From Sphingomonas sp. (lineage in GTDB: Bacteria; Pseudomonadota; Alphaproteobacteria; Sphingomonadales; Sphingomonadaceae): DNA of 64,000 nucleotides. The stretch lies in assembly GCF_030145815.1 (NCBI RefSeq), contig NZ_JAIXHL010000026.1, forward strand, positions 1 through 64,000. The letters run 5' to 3'. The first letter of the stretch is position 1; every line of letters begins with the position of its first letter. This document shows positions 9,722 through 19,349 of this stretch, piece after piece. The position numbers and the translations under genes were made by a program. The notes beneath the pieces are model-generated. The model saw nothing but the letters and a program-made list of their open reading frames with translations, searched no databases and had not been told where the DNA came from.

Positions 9722-11655
9722 ATCTCCACCTGGCTCCCGAGCTCGACCACGCGGTTGGTGGGCAGGCGGAAGAACTCCATCGCGCTTTCGGCGTTGCGCA
9801 GCATCCACGCGAACAGCTTTTCGCGCCAGATCCGCATTCCCGGATTTTCCGACGGCAACAGCGTTTGCCGCGACAGGAAGAAGCTGGTGTCCATCATGTT
9901 GAACGCCCCGCCACACGTGCTGCACGATTGCAGCGCCGCCGGCACATCAGCCTCCTGCATGAATCCGTACAGGATCTTCATGCGATGGAACCCCTGCCCC
10001 AGATCGTCGAGCTTCACGCGGTCCTTGTCGTCGACATAGGGCTGGTCGGCGATCTTGACCGTCAGCAGGATCACGCGCTCGTGCAGCACCTTGTTGTGCT
10101 TCAAGTTGTGGAGCAGTGCGTGCGGCACCCCTTCGGGGGTCGAGGTCATGAACACCGCCGTGCCCTTCACCCGTGTCGCCGAGTTCGCGGCCGACTGGAT
10201 GAACACCTTGATCGGCATCGCCGCCTCACGCATCCGCTCGACCATCAGGCGACGGCCCTTGGACCAGGTGGTGAGCAGCGTGAAGATCACCACGCCCGCC
10301 AGCAGCGGGAACCAGCCGCCATCGGGTACCTTGGTCAGATTGGCGCTGAAATAGGCGAGATCGACGACGAAGAACAGCGCGAGCAGCGGCACCGCATAGC
10401 GCTTCTTCCACTTCCACAGGCCGAACAGCACGACCGCGATCAGGAAGTTGTCGATCAACATCGCGCCGGTCACCGCGATGCCATAGGCGGCGGTGAGGTT
10501 GGACGAGGTCTGGAAGGTCAGCACGAGCAAGATGATCGCGATCATCAGCGCCCAGTTGATCAGCGGAATGTAGATCTGCCCCGCCGTCGCCGCACTGGTA
10601 TGGCTGATCCGCAGACGCGGGATGAAGCCAAGCTGGATGCCCTGCTGCGTGACCGAGAAGGCACCGGTGATCACCGCTTGCGACGCGATGATCGCGGCCA
10701 TGGTGGCGACTCCGACCAGCGGCAGCCGCAGCCATTCGGGCGCGAGCAGGTAGAACGGGCTCTGCAACGCGCTGGCGTCGCGCATCAGCAGCGCGCCCTG
10801 CCCCATATAGTTGAGCATCAGCGCGGGCAGCACGAACCATAGCCACGACACGCGGATCGGCTTGCGCCCGAAATGACCCATATCGGCATAGAGCGCTTCA
10901 GCGCCGGTCACGGCGAGCACGACCGAGCCGAGCGCGAGGAACGCGGCAAAGCCGTCGATAACGAAGAAATTCACCGCATAGCTGGGCAGCAGCGCCCACA
11001 GCACTTCGGGCGTCTTGATCACGCTGAGCGTGCCCAGTGTCGCGATGACGGCGAAATAGCCGAGCATGATCGGTCCGAACATCGCACCGACCCGCGCCGT
11101 TCCGGTCCGCTGGATCGAGAACAGCGCCACCAGAATTCCGACCGCGATCGGCAGGATCCAGCCGGAGAATTGCGGCGCGGCAACGGCGATGCCCTCGACC
11201 GCCGAGAGCACCGACACCGCCGGCGTGATCATCGAGTCGCCGTAGAACAGTGCCGTCGCAAACACGCCCAGCAGCACGATGCCGGCGGTCCACTTCTTCT
11301 GCCCGCTCGATCGGTTGATCAGCGCGAGCAGCGCAAGGCTCCCGCCCTCGCCCTTATTGTCGGCGCGCATGATGATCGTGACATACTTCAACGTCACCAC
11401 CGCCATCATCGACCAGAACATCAGGCTGATCACGCCCATGATGTGTTCCTGGTCCAGCGCGAGGGGGTGATGCCCCGCAAAGGTTTCCTTGAACGCATAG
11501 AGCGGGCTGGTGCCGATATCGCCGAACACGATCCCGATCGCGCCGACCGCGAGCTTCCACAGCGCGGCCTCGCGGCCATGCGGGTGATGCTGGTCGGTGG
11601 GGGTCGAGTCGGCGGCCGGGTCGCGGCTTCCGTGGGGCTCGCTCACGGGAAACAT
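9718..11655 (-). CDS. kup: KUP-family potassium uptake protein
   Basis: 645 residues. The N-terminus has the KUP signature GAIGIVFGDIGTSPLYAFKE, followed by about twelve hydrophobic segments to around residue 450 and a soluble C-terminal domain of about 190 residues. KUP proteins are inner-membrane K+/H+ symporters used at low potassium or low pH. ATG at 11655. The downstream 2'-5' RNA ligase-like gene overlaps by 4 nt and probably shares the transcript. Confidence 0.95.
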   Translation of the reverse strand: MFPVSEPHGSRDPAADSTPTDQHHPHGREAALWKLAVGAIGIVFGDIGTSPLYAFKETFAGHHPLALDQEHIMGVISLMFWSMMAVVTLKYVTIIMRADNKGEGGSLALLALINRSSGQKKWTAGIVLLGVFATALFYGDSMITPAVSVLSAVEGIAVAAPQFSGWILPIAVGILVALFSIQRTGTARVGAMFGPIMLGYFAVIATLGTLSVIKTPEVLWALLPSYAVNFFVIDGFAAFLALGSVVLAVTGAEALYADMGHFGRKPIRVSWLWFVLPALMLNYMGQGALLMRDASALQSPFYLLAPEWLRLPLVGVATMAAIIASQAVITGAFSVTQQGIQLGFIPRLRISHTSAATAGQIYIPLINWALMIAIILLVLTFQTSSNLTAAYGIAVTGAMLIDNFLIAVVLFGLWKWKKRYAVPLLALFFVVDLAYFSANLTKVPDGGWFPLLAGVVIFTLLTTWSKGRRLMVERMREAAMPIKVFIQSAANSATRVKGTAVFMTSTPEGVPHALLHNLKHNKVLHERVILLTVKIADQPYVDDKDRVKLDDLGQGFHRMKILYGFMQEADVPAALQSCSTCGGAFNMMDTSFFLSRQTLLPSENPGMRIWREKLFAWMLRNAESAMEFFRLPTNRVVELGSQVEI

Positions 11656-11768
11656 TTACATGCCGTGGCGAGGAAGCGAGGGGTCATTAGACCAATGCCT
11701 GTCCGTTGAAACAGCGCGGGCGGTTAGCATGTGCAGCATGGGCCTGCAACTGCACGCCCCGGAACCGT

Positions 11769-12239
11769 CTATCCAGCACCAGCGAACAGCGCATCCGCCT
11801 CGCTCCGCGTCGGGACGGAGCGCAGGACGAAGCTGGAGCTTATCTTCACCACACCCGGCAGCCGGCCCATTTTTTCGCGGTGGAGCCGTTCGTAATCGTC
11901 GAGGTCGCGGCACAGCACTTTCAGCCGATAGTCATAGCCGCCCGACACCAAGGCGCATTCGACGATCCCGTCGATCTGGCCGACCGCCGCCTCGAACCGG
12001 GCAAGATCCTCGTCCACTTCGGTGCCGAGCGTGATGTCGACGAACGCCGTGACGCTGTAGCCCAGCCGCCGCAGCCCGAGCCGCGCGGCATAGCCCTGAA
12101 TATGCCCCGACGCCTCCAGCGCCTGAATGCGCCGGGTGCAGGCAGAGGGGGACAGCCCGACCTCGGCAGCGACCTGATTCACCGGCGCGCGCGCATTCTG
12201 GGCGAGTAGTTTCAGGATTGCTCCGTCGATTCGATCCAT
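11769..12239 (-). CDS. Lrp/AsnC-family regulator, probably of alanine dehydrogenase
   Basis: 156 residues from the ATG at 12239 (MDRIDGAILKLLAQNARAP). A longer open frame exists upstream, but it runs through the divergent ald gene and is not conserved-looking. The winged helix contains VNQVAAEVGLSPSACTRRIQ. The RAM domain follows with GGYDYRLKVLCRDLDDYERL. It sits head to head with ald, 142 nt apart, a common arrangement in which the Lrp-like protein (AldR type) controls ald in response to alanine. The specific target is inferred from position. Confidence 0.88.
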   Translation of the reverse strand: MDRIDGAILKLLAQNARAPVNQVAAEVGLSPSACTRRIQALEASGHIQGYAARLGLRRLGYSVTAFVDITLGTEVDEDLARFEAAVGQIDGIVECALVSGGYDYRLKVLCRDLDDYERLHREKMGRLPGVVKISSSFVLRSVPTRSEADALFAGAG

Positions 12240-12381
12240 GTTGCACGAAAATCCAGTTTTGCGACTCTCTACAACATAACCATGCGTCATCACGTTGAAC
12301 AGCGCATGACTTTGCAGGGATTTGCAGTGGCAACTTGCGCTACGGTCGCGGCGAAACAGAAAACCAGGTCGGAGAGTGTCC
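12240..12381. promoter_or_regulatory. Divergent promoter region of Lrp-type gene and ald
   Basis: A 142-nt spacer between divergent starts. It contains an inverted pair GTCAT (12289-12293) and ATGAC (12307-12311) and three TTGC-type words, plausible half sites for the adjacent Lrp-type regulator. No consensus could be verified. Confidence 0.35.
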
Positions 12382-13488
12382 ATGCGCGTCGGAGTCCCCA
12401 AGGAAATCAAGAACCACGAATATCGCGTGGGCCTGACCCCGCCGCTGGTCGCCGAGCTGACCGCCGCCGGGCATGAGGTGGTCGTCCAGACCAATGCCGG
12501 CATGGGCATCGATTTCAGCGACGCCGATTACATCGCGGCCGGCGCGCGGATCGTCGCCACCCCGGCCGAAGTGTTCGCGCAGAGCGACATGATCGTGAAG
12601 GTCAAGGAACCGCAGGCGAGCGAGATCGCGCTGCTCGAACCGCGCCACACCCTCTTCACCTATCTCCACCTCGCCGCCGACAAGCCGCAGGCCGAGGGGC
12701 TGATGAAGTCGGGTGCGACCTGCATCGCCTATGAAACCGTGACCGCCAACGATCGCTCGCTCCCGTTGCTCAAGCCGATGAGCGAGGTCGCGGGCCGGAT
12801 GTCGGTTCAGGTTGGCGCGCATTACCTGGAGAAGGAACAGGGCGGACGCGGCGTGCTGCTCGGCGGCGTTCCCGGCGTGGCTCCGGCGCGGGTCGCGATC
12901 CTGGGCGGCGGCGTGTCGGGCATCAACGCGGCGCAGATGGCGACCGGGCTGCGCGCCGACGTCACCATCTATGACATCAACAACACCCGCCTGGCCGAAC
13001 TGGACATGCATTTCGGCAGCCAGATCAAGACCGCCTATGCCAGCAAGGCGGCGATCGCGGCGGCGGTGGCGAACGCGCATCTGGTGATCGGCGCGGTGCT
13101 GGTCCCCGGCGCGGCGGCGCCCAAGCTGGTGACGCGCGAGATGCTCAAGACGATGAAGCGCGGCAGCGTGCTGGTCGACATCGCGATCGACCAAGGCGGC
13201 TGTTTCGAGACCAGCCATGCCACCACGCATGAGAACCCGGTCTATGAAGTGGATGGCGTGATCCATTATTGCGTCGCCAATATGCCGGGCGCAGTCGCGC
13301 GGACCAGCACCTTCGCGCTCAACAACGCGACGCTGCCGTTCGTGATGAAGCTCGCCAATCTCGGTGCCGAAAAGGCGATGGCCGCCGACCCGCATCTGGC
13401 GAACGGCCTCAACGTCTATCAGGGCAAGATTGCATTCAAGGCGGTCGCCGACGATCTCGACCTGCCGTTCCAGGCGTGGAGCGCCTGA
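12382..13488 (+). CDS. ald: Alanine dehydrogenase
   Basis: 368 residues, close to the usual 371. It interconverts L-alanine and pyruvate plus ammonia with NAD. The N-terminus MRVGVPKEIKNHEYRVGLTP is diagnostic. The catalytic lysine and histidine regions are seen in IVKVKEPQ and TYLHLAAD, and the NAD fold has ILGGGVSGINAA. The ATG at 12382 has a GGAGAG site seven nucleotides upstream; a longer frame upstream has no such site. Likely controlled by the divergent Lrp-type gene. Confidence 0.96.
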   Translation: MRVGVPKEIKNHEYRVGLTPPLVAELTAAGHEVVVQTNAGMGIDFSDADYIAAGARIVATPAEVFAQSDMIVKVKEPQASEIALLEPRHTLFTYLHLAADKPQAEGLMKSGATCIAYETVTANDRSLPLLKPMSEVAGRMSVQVGAHYLEKEQGGRGVLLGGVPGVAPARVAILGGGVSGINAAQMATGLRADVTIYDINNTRLAELDMHFGSQIKTAYASKAAIAAAVANAHLVIGAVLVPGAAAPKLVTREMLKTMKRGSVLVDIAIDQGGCFETSHATTHENPVYEVDGVIHYCVANMPGAVARTSTFALNNATLPFVMKLANLGAEKAMAADPHLANGLNVYQGKIAFKAVADDLDLPFQAWSA

Positions 13489-13502
13489 AGCTCAACCCGT
13501 TT

Positions 13503-13544
13503 GCCCGCCGTCCCCACTCCCCCCCCTCCACGGGGGCGGCGGGC
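13503..13544. terminator. GC-rich hairpin between convergent ald and the 13.6-kb gene
   Basis: Arms at 13503-13515 and 13532-13544 pair at 12 of 13 positions around a C-rich loop. The position between convergent genes suits a bidirectional terminator. No long T-run follows, so it may instead be one of the dispersed palindromic repeats of this genome. Confidence 0.5.
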
Positions 13545-13550
13545 ATCCCC

Positions 13551-13973
13551 TTACACGTCTGCGGTCACCCAGGTTTCGGCGGCATTGGGTGAGACGAAGA
13601 TGTTCTGATATTCGACCAAAGTCCGCCGCAGCTGCATCTTGAGCAGGCTGGATTCGACGATCAGCGCGATCCGGTCGCCGGTGCGATACAGGCGCAGATT
13701 GCCCGCCCGCATCTTGTCCGCCGCCTCCTGCGTACGGATCGGCGCATTGCGCAGATCGGCGAGCACGCGGACGCGGCCATGGCAGGCACGCATGTCGGCC
13801 ACGATCGGCTCCAGAACGGCAAGGTAGCGATCGACCTCTTCGCCCAAGCGCAGGCCGGTGCAGCTGATGCGGATCACGCCGCGCTGGTCGTCGCGAACGA
13901 CCTCATACTGCCCCGGTATCGATGCCACGACGCGCCCCCGCACGCCGCTGGCCGGCACGGTTACCGCTACCAT
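13551..13973 (-). CDS. Unrecognised conserved-looking protein, 140 aa
   Basis: The ATG at 13973 is preceded by GGGGGAGAGG, a strong ribosome site, so this start is preferred over an ATG 39 nt further upstream. The protein has no signal peptide or membrane segment. An alternating beta/alpha pattern (GQYEVVRDDQRGVIRISCTG, then RVLADLRNAPIRT, then DRIALIVESSL) resembles small SpoIIAA/STAS-like folds in which a conserved Asp lies after a strand, but the match is by shape only. Function unknown. It is convergent with ald and divergent from rpsA. Confidence 0.7.
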   Translation of the reverse strand: MVAVTVPASGVRGRVVASIPGQYEVVRDDQRGVIRISCTGLRLGEEVDRYLAVLEPIVADMRACHGRVRVLADLRNAPIRTQEAADKMRAGNLRLYRTGDRIALIVESSLLKMQLRRTLVEYQNIFVSPNAAETWVTADV

Positions 13974-14311
13974 ACGCCCTCTCCCCCACAGGTTGTATTC
14001 GATCGACATCATGACGGCGCGCGGTAAACAAAGGGTGAGCAGCCCCCACTTCCGGGATCACCGGACATCCTTGCCTTTCGGGCCGTTCCCGTCTATGGCG
14101 CGCCCGTTCTGCGAGCGGTGCTTGCGGAGGGAAGCGCGGGGCACAATGCCCCAGCGCCGTTTTCGCTTTTCCAGAAAGAGCGTCAGTCCCTTCGTTCGGG
14201 CCGTTCAACGAATGCCGCGACCGGCGTTCGGCCGCCGCGGCGTTTCGGCCTCAAAGACCGCTGGATCCAACCAGCCGGCCGGAAAAACGATAGTTAGGAC
14301 TGAACCCTTTT
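13974..14311. other. 338-nt upstream region of rpsA
   Basis: No gene was found. The region must hold the rpsA promoter and that of the divergent 140-aa gene. The rpsA ATG lacks a strong Shine-Dalgarno sequence (only AGGA about 15 nt upstream), as is usual for rpsA, where S1 controls its own translation. cmk, often upstream of rpsA, is not here. Confidence 0.5.
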
Positions 14312-16024
<1,713 letters not shown>

Positions 16025-16033
16025 TTGGACCGT

Positions 16034-16057
16034 GGGCGGGCGTTTCGGCGCCCGCCC
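16034..16057 (+). terminator. Rho-independent terminator after rpsA
   Basis: A perfect 9-bp GC stem (GGGCGGGCG / CGCCCGCCC) with a TTTCGG loop starts 10 nt after the rpsA stop. The following CCTTTCC tract is only weakly T-rich. Confidence 0.8.
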
Positions 16058-16208
16058 CTTTCCAATCATTTCAACAGGTTCGGCTAATTATTTCAAATTT
16101 CGGGCATGGTGAGCAAGATTGTGTTGCCGCCACCCCCACACCCCGCGTAAACCCTCGGATCAGTCGCAGCTGGCAGCACGGCGCCGCAGCGCGAACATGG
16201 GGACGCAC

Positions 16209-16487
16209 ATGATCCGTTCTGAACTCGTACAGATGCTGGCGACGGACAATCCCGACCTGTCGGCGCGAGAGATCGAGCGGATCGTCGATATCTTCTTCGA
16301 AGAGATCACCGCGCGCCTGGCGGCGGACGGCCGTGTCGAATTGCGCGGTTTTGGCGCATTCTCCACCCGCGCACGCGAGGCCCGCACCGGTCGCAACCCG
16401 CGCACGGGCGAGGCGGTCGATGTCGACGCCAAGCGCGTCCCCTATTTCAAGCCTGGCAAGGAAATGCGCCTGCGCCTCAACGTGTGA
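16209..16487 (+). CDS. ihfB: Integration host factor subunit beta
   Basis: 92 residues. It forms a heterodimer with IHF-alpha that bends DNA sharply and assists replication, recombination and sigma-54 promoters. Sequence markers are the N-terminal MIRSELVQMLA, the beta-arm region RVELRGFGAFSTR, the arm tip RNPRTGE and VPYFKPGKEMRLRLN. The ATG at 16209 is preceded by GGGGACG at a good distance; an ATG four codons earlier is less favoured. It lies directly after rpsA as in many proteobacteria. Confidence 0.96.
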   Translation: MIRSELVQMLATDNPDLSAREIERIVDIFFEEITARLAADGRVELRGFGAFSTRAREARTGRNPRTGEAVDVDAKRVPYFKPGKEMRLRLNV

Positions 16488-16531
16488 GCGCTTGGCAGCC
16501 CGCCCAGACCCCGATAGAGCCTGAGCCGCGC

Positions 16532-16619
16532 GCGGGCGTGGCGGAATGGTAGACGCACCGGACTTAAAATCCGTTGGGCCGCAAGGCCCGTGGGGGTTCA
16601 AGTCCCCCCGCCCGTACCA
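16532..16619 (+). tRNA. tRNA-Leu (TAA anticodon)
   Basis: 88 nt with encoded CCA and a class II long variable arm (GGGCCGCAAGGCCC hairpin). The acceptor stem GCGGGCG pairs with CGCCCGT. The anticodon loop CTTAAAA gives anticodon TAA, reading UUA/UUG. The T-arm holds TTCAAGT. Confidence 0.96.
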
Positions 16620-16695
16620 ACTGGCTCCGCTTCCGATTTGATCGACCCGGGCAGGCCTGCTACTTTCCCTGTGTCAGATTGAGGGGGAAGCAGCG

Positions 16696-18018
16696 TTGAC
16701 GCAGCAATTCGCCGCCCGTGACGGACGCCGTTCCGCCAGCACTGCCCCCACGGCACAGCGCGTGTCGGCACCGCCCTCGGCCCATCTGATGCAATTGGCT
16801 GCAGTGCTGGGCAAAAGCCCGCGCACGCACATGCTGATCCAGCGGAAGACGGGATTGCAGAAATCCGCCCCGCTGCAGCTTTCCGGACGTGGCCAGCCAG
16901 TTATCCAGCGCAAGAGCGAGGTCAAATACAAAACCCAGTCGGTCGGCTATGAGGACGCGAAGGGGAACATCCAGACCGAAACGGTCGGCAGGGTCGCGGA
17001 TGCCTGGATCGATGTCACCGATCCCATCACCGGCACAGCCCCAGACAGCGCCAAACAGCAAAAGGCGATGTATACGCGCCTGAAGAGCACTTACGGTCAG
17101 GGCTTTATCCGGGGCCATTTGCTCAATGACAATCTGGGAGGCGTCGGGGAGGTCTATAACCTGTTCCCGATCACCTCATCGGCCAATGGCGAGCACAAGA
17201 TCACCGCCGAAGGGAAGCTCAAGGCCAACACGCGCAGGGAGTTGCGGGCGAAGAAGAAGGGCGAGAAGGGACCGTTCTTCGTCCATTATCGCGTGACCGC
17301 CATCCCCACCAATGGCGGTAACCTGACCGACAATGCCAACGCCACCTTCCTGTGCGAGATGGTCGCCGCCCACAGCGTGTTGGAAGGAGGGAAGAACGAA
17401 GTCTGGACGGTGTTCAGCCAGCCCAAGAAGAAGCCAAAGGCGGATGGCCCCCGGTCGACCAAGACTGACTATAGCAACCAGGATCTCGGGCCCTTCAAGA
17501 GCAGCGGCACGGGCGAACACGCCTCCACCCTGGTCAGCCGCATGCGCAGCACGGTCGATGGCTGGCGCGGCGACAAGAATTTCAAATTCGCGAGCAAAGG
17601 GATTGGCAGCCATCTCAGCCTTGTCGAACAGAAGCAGCAGGCGCTGAAGCAGCTTGAGGATCATCCGCTTTACGACGAGTTCTATTTCGACGCGTTGGAG
17701 CGGGCCGAGACCCTGCTTGCCGAGGTGCATGACCCCTCGGGCATCCCGCTGGCGATGCAGCAGCTCGATCGTATCTTGCAGCGCTGGGCCTTGCAGCGCC
17801 GGAAATGGCGGCTGCTGCAAACGCTTCGCCAAGAGCTGACCCCCGTCATGCTTTCGGACACGATCAAGACCGATTTTTACAATTTCGCGGTCACCGAGTT
17901 CAAACCGGTCATGGATCTGACCACGCTGGAACAGACATGGCTGCGCGTCGTCGGCGCGATCGGCAACCAGATCAAGCTCTTGCTCCCTCAGCCGCAACTC
18001 CAGACCCACCCGAACTAG
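16696..18018 (+). CDS. Putative polymorphic-toxin/eCIS-effector-like protein with DNA/RNA non-specific endonuclease motif
   Basis: 440 residues from a TTG start with GGGGGAAG upstream. The first 75 residues are low in order and carry a SPR-x-x-x-M turn followed by two IQRK repeats (48-51 and 70-73), a pattern seen in leaders of extracellular contractile injection system cargo. Residues about 137-168 carry RGHLL, NLGG-G, then N-L-x-P-I-T and a later N and H, matching the His-Me finger of DNA/RNA non-specific nucleases, with H141 as likely general base. The C-terminal 200 residues are helical and unrecognised. No signal peptide, no adjacent immunity gene and no injection-system genes are present. 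It has its own short upstream region after tRNA-Leu. Toxin function is inference. Confidence 0.6.
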   Translation: MTQQFAARDGRRSASTAPTAQRVSAPPSAHLMQLAAVLGKSPRTHMLIQRKTGLQKSAPLQLSGRGQPVIQRKSEVKYKTQSVGYEDAKGNIQTETVGRVADAWIDVTDPITGTAPDSAKQQKAMYTRLKSTYGQGFIRGHLLNDNLGGVGEVYNLFPITSSANGEHKITAEGKLKANTRRELRAKKKGEKGPFFVHYRVTAIPTNGGNLTDNANATFLCEMVAAHSVLEGGKNEVWTVFSQPKKKPKADGPRSTKTDYSNQDLGPFKSSGTGEHASTLVSRMRSTVDGWRGDKNFKFASKGIGSHLSLVEQKQQALKQLEDHPLYDEFYFDALERAETLLAEVHDPSGIPLAMQQLDRILQRWALQRRKWRLLQTLRQELTPVMLSDTIKTDFYNFAVTEFKPVMDLTTLEQTWLRVVGAIGNQIKLLLPQPQLQTHPN

Positions 18019-19349
18019 CGCCGCCGAAACGCACCCGCCGTAAGCCCCGCCCGCGCCATCTTGTCGTAAAAGGTCTTGCGCGGGACGCCGAGCAATTCGA
18101 TCGCGCGCGCGACATTGCCGCGCGTCGTTTCCAACGCTTCCCGCAACAGCATCGCCTCATAGGCGGCGACGCGATCGGGCAGCGTCTGGTGCGCCGTCGA
18201 CGGGCCGCTGCCATCGAGCAGGTTCAGCACCGCGCTGAACGCGAAATTGCGAAGCTCCCGGACGTTGCCCGGCCAGTCATGGTCGAGCAGATGGCGGCGG
18301 ATCGCGTCGGTCATGCGGAACCCGGCCTGCCCGGTCTGCGCCGCCGCCTCGGCGACGAACGCCGCGAACAGCTGGCCGATGTCGGAACGCCGCTCACGCA
18401 GCGGCGGGATCGACAGCCGCACTACGTTGAGCCGGAAATACAGGTCGCTGCGAAACGCCCCCTGCTGCGCCAGCGTCAACAGGTCCCGCTTGGCCGAGGC
18501 GATGACGCGCAAGTCGAGCGGGATCGGCCGCTCGGCACCTACGGGCAACACCTCACGCTCCTCCAGCACGCGCAGCAAGCGCGGCTGGACGGCCAGCGGC
18601 ATGCCGTCGATATCGTCGAGGAACAGCGTGCCCCGGCTCGACGCCTCGATCCGTCCACTCCGCTCGAACCGGCCATGCGGCACCGCGTCGGCGGCATGGC
18701 CGAACAGCTCGATCTCGGCATGCACATCGGGCAGCGCAGCGCAATTGACCGCGACAAAGGCGCGCGCGGCGCGGGGCGAGCCGCGGTGCAGCATGGCGGC
18801 GACCAGTTCCTTGCCGGTGCCCGTTTCTCCCTCGATCAGCACATCGACCTCCGCGCGGGCGACCTGCGCGACGCTCTCGCGCAACCGCACCATCGCCGGA
18901 CTGTCGCCGATCAAGGGGCTGTCGGGCGGACTGGCGGCAGCAGCGCGGAGCGCACGATTGTCGAGGATCAACCGGCGATGCGCCAGGGCGCGTCGCACCG
19001 CCGCGACAAGGTGATCGGCGGCAAAGGGCTTGGGCAGGAAATCGAATGCGCCGTCGCGCAGCGCGCCGACCGCCATTGGCACATCGGCATGGCCGGTGAT
19101 CAGGATGACCGGAAGCTCCGCATCCACGGCGCGGAGCCGCGCGAAGAGTTGGAGCCCGTCCATTCCCGGCATGCGGATGTCGCTGACCACCACGCCGTCG
19201 CACTCCGGCCCGATTGCGGCGAGCAGCGACGCGGCATCGTCGAACGCGCGCACCGGCAGTCCCGCGAGTTCGAGCGTCTGGACATTCGCCTCGCGCAGCG
19301 CCGCATCGTCATCGACGAAGAACACGATCTGGTTCGGGTCGGCGATCAT
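18015..19349 (-). CDS. dctD: NtrC-family response regulator of C4-dicarboxylate transport, degenerate GAFTGA
   Basis: 444 residues. The receiver domain has acidic DDD at 13-15, phosphoacceptor D57 and K107. The AAA+ domain has Walker A GETGTGKE at 174-181 and a Walker B LFLDDIDGM (D-D instead of the usual D-E). The C-terminal Fis-like HTH holds NVARAIELLGVPRKTFYDKM. After ELFGH the loop reads DAVPHG where sigma-54 activators have GAFTGA, so contact with sigma-54 is doubtful. The gene overlaps dctB by 4 nt and is divergent, with it, from dctA, which fixes the role. Its stop overlaps the end of the convergent nuclease-like gene. Confidence 0.85.
   Translation of the reverse strand: MIADPNQIVFFVDDDAALREANVQTLELAGLPVRAFDDAASLLAAIGPECDGVVVSDIRMPGMDGLQLFARLRAVDAELPVILITGHADVPMAVGALRDGAFDFLPKPFAADHLVAAVRRALAHRRLILDNRALRAAAASPPDSPLIGDSPAMVRLRESVAQVARAEVDVLIEGETGTGKELVAAMLHRGSPRAARAFVAVNCAALPDVHAEIELFGHAADAVPHGRFERSGRIEASSRGTLFLDDIDGMPLAVQPRLLRVLEEREVLPVGAERPIPLDLRVIASAKRDLLTLAQQGAFRSDLYFRLNVVRLSIPPLRERRSDIGQLFAAFVAEAAAQTGQAGFRMTDAIRRHLLDHDWPGNVRELRNFAFSAVLNLLDGSGPSTAHQTLPDRVAAYEAMLLREALETTRGNVARAIELLGVPRKTFYDKMARAGLTAGAFRRR

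Noticed and set aside
16532..18018. A prophage or integrative element at tRNA-Leu
   Set aside because: No integrase and no direct repeat of the tRNA 3' end were found downstream; dctBD follows normally.
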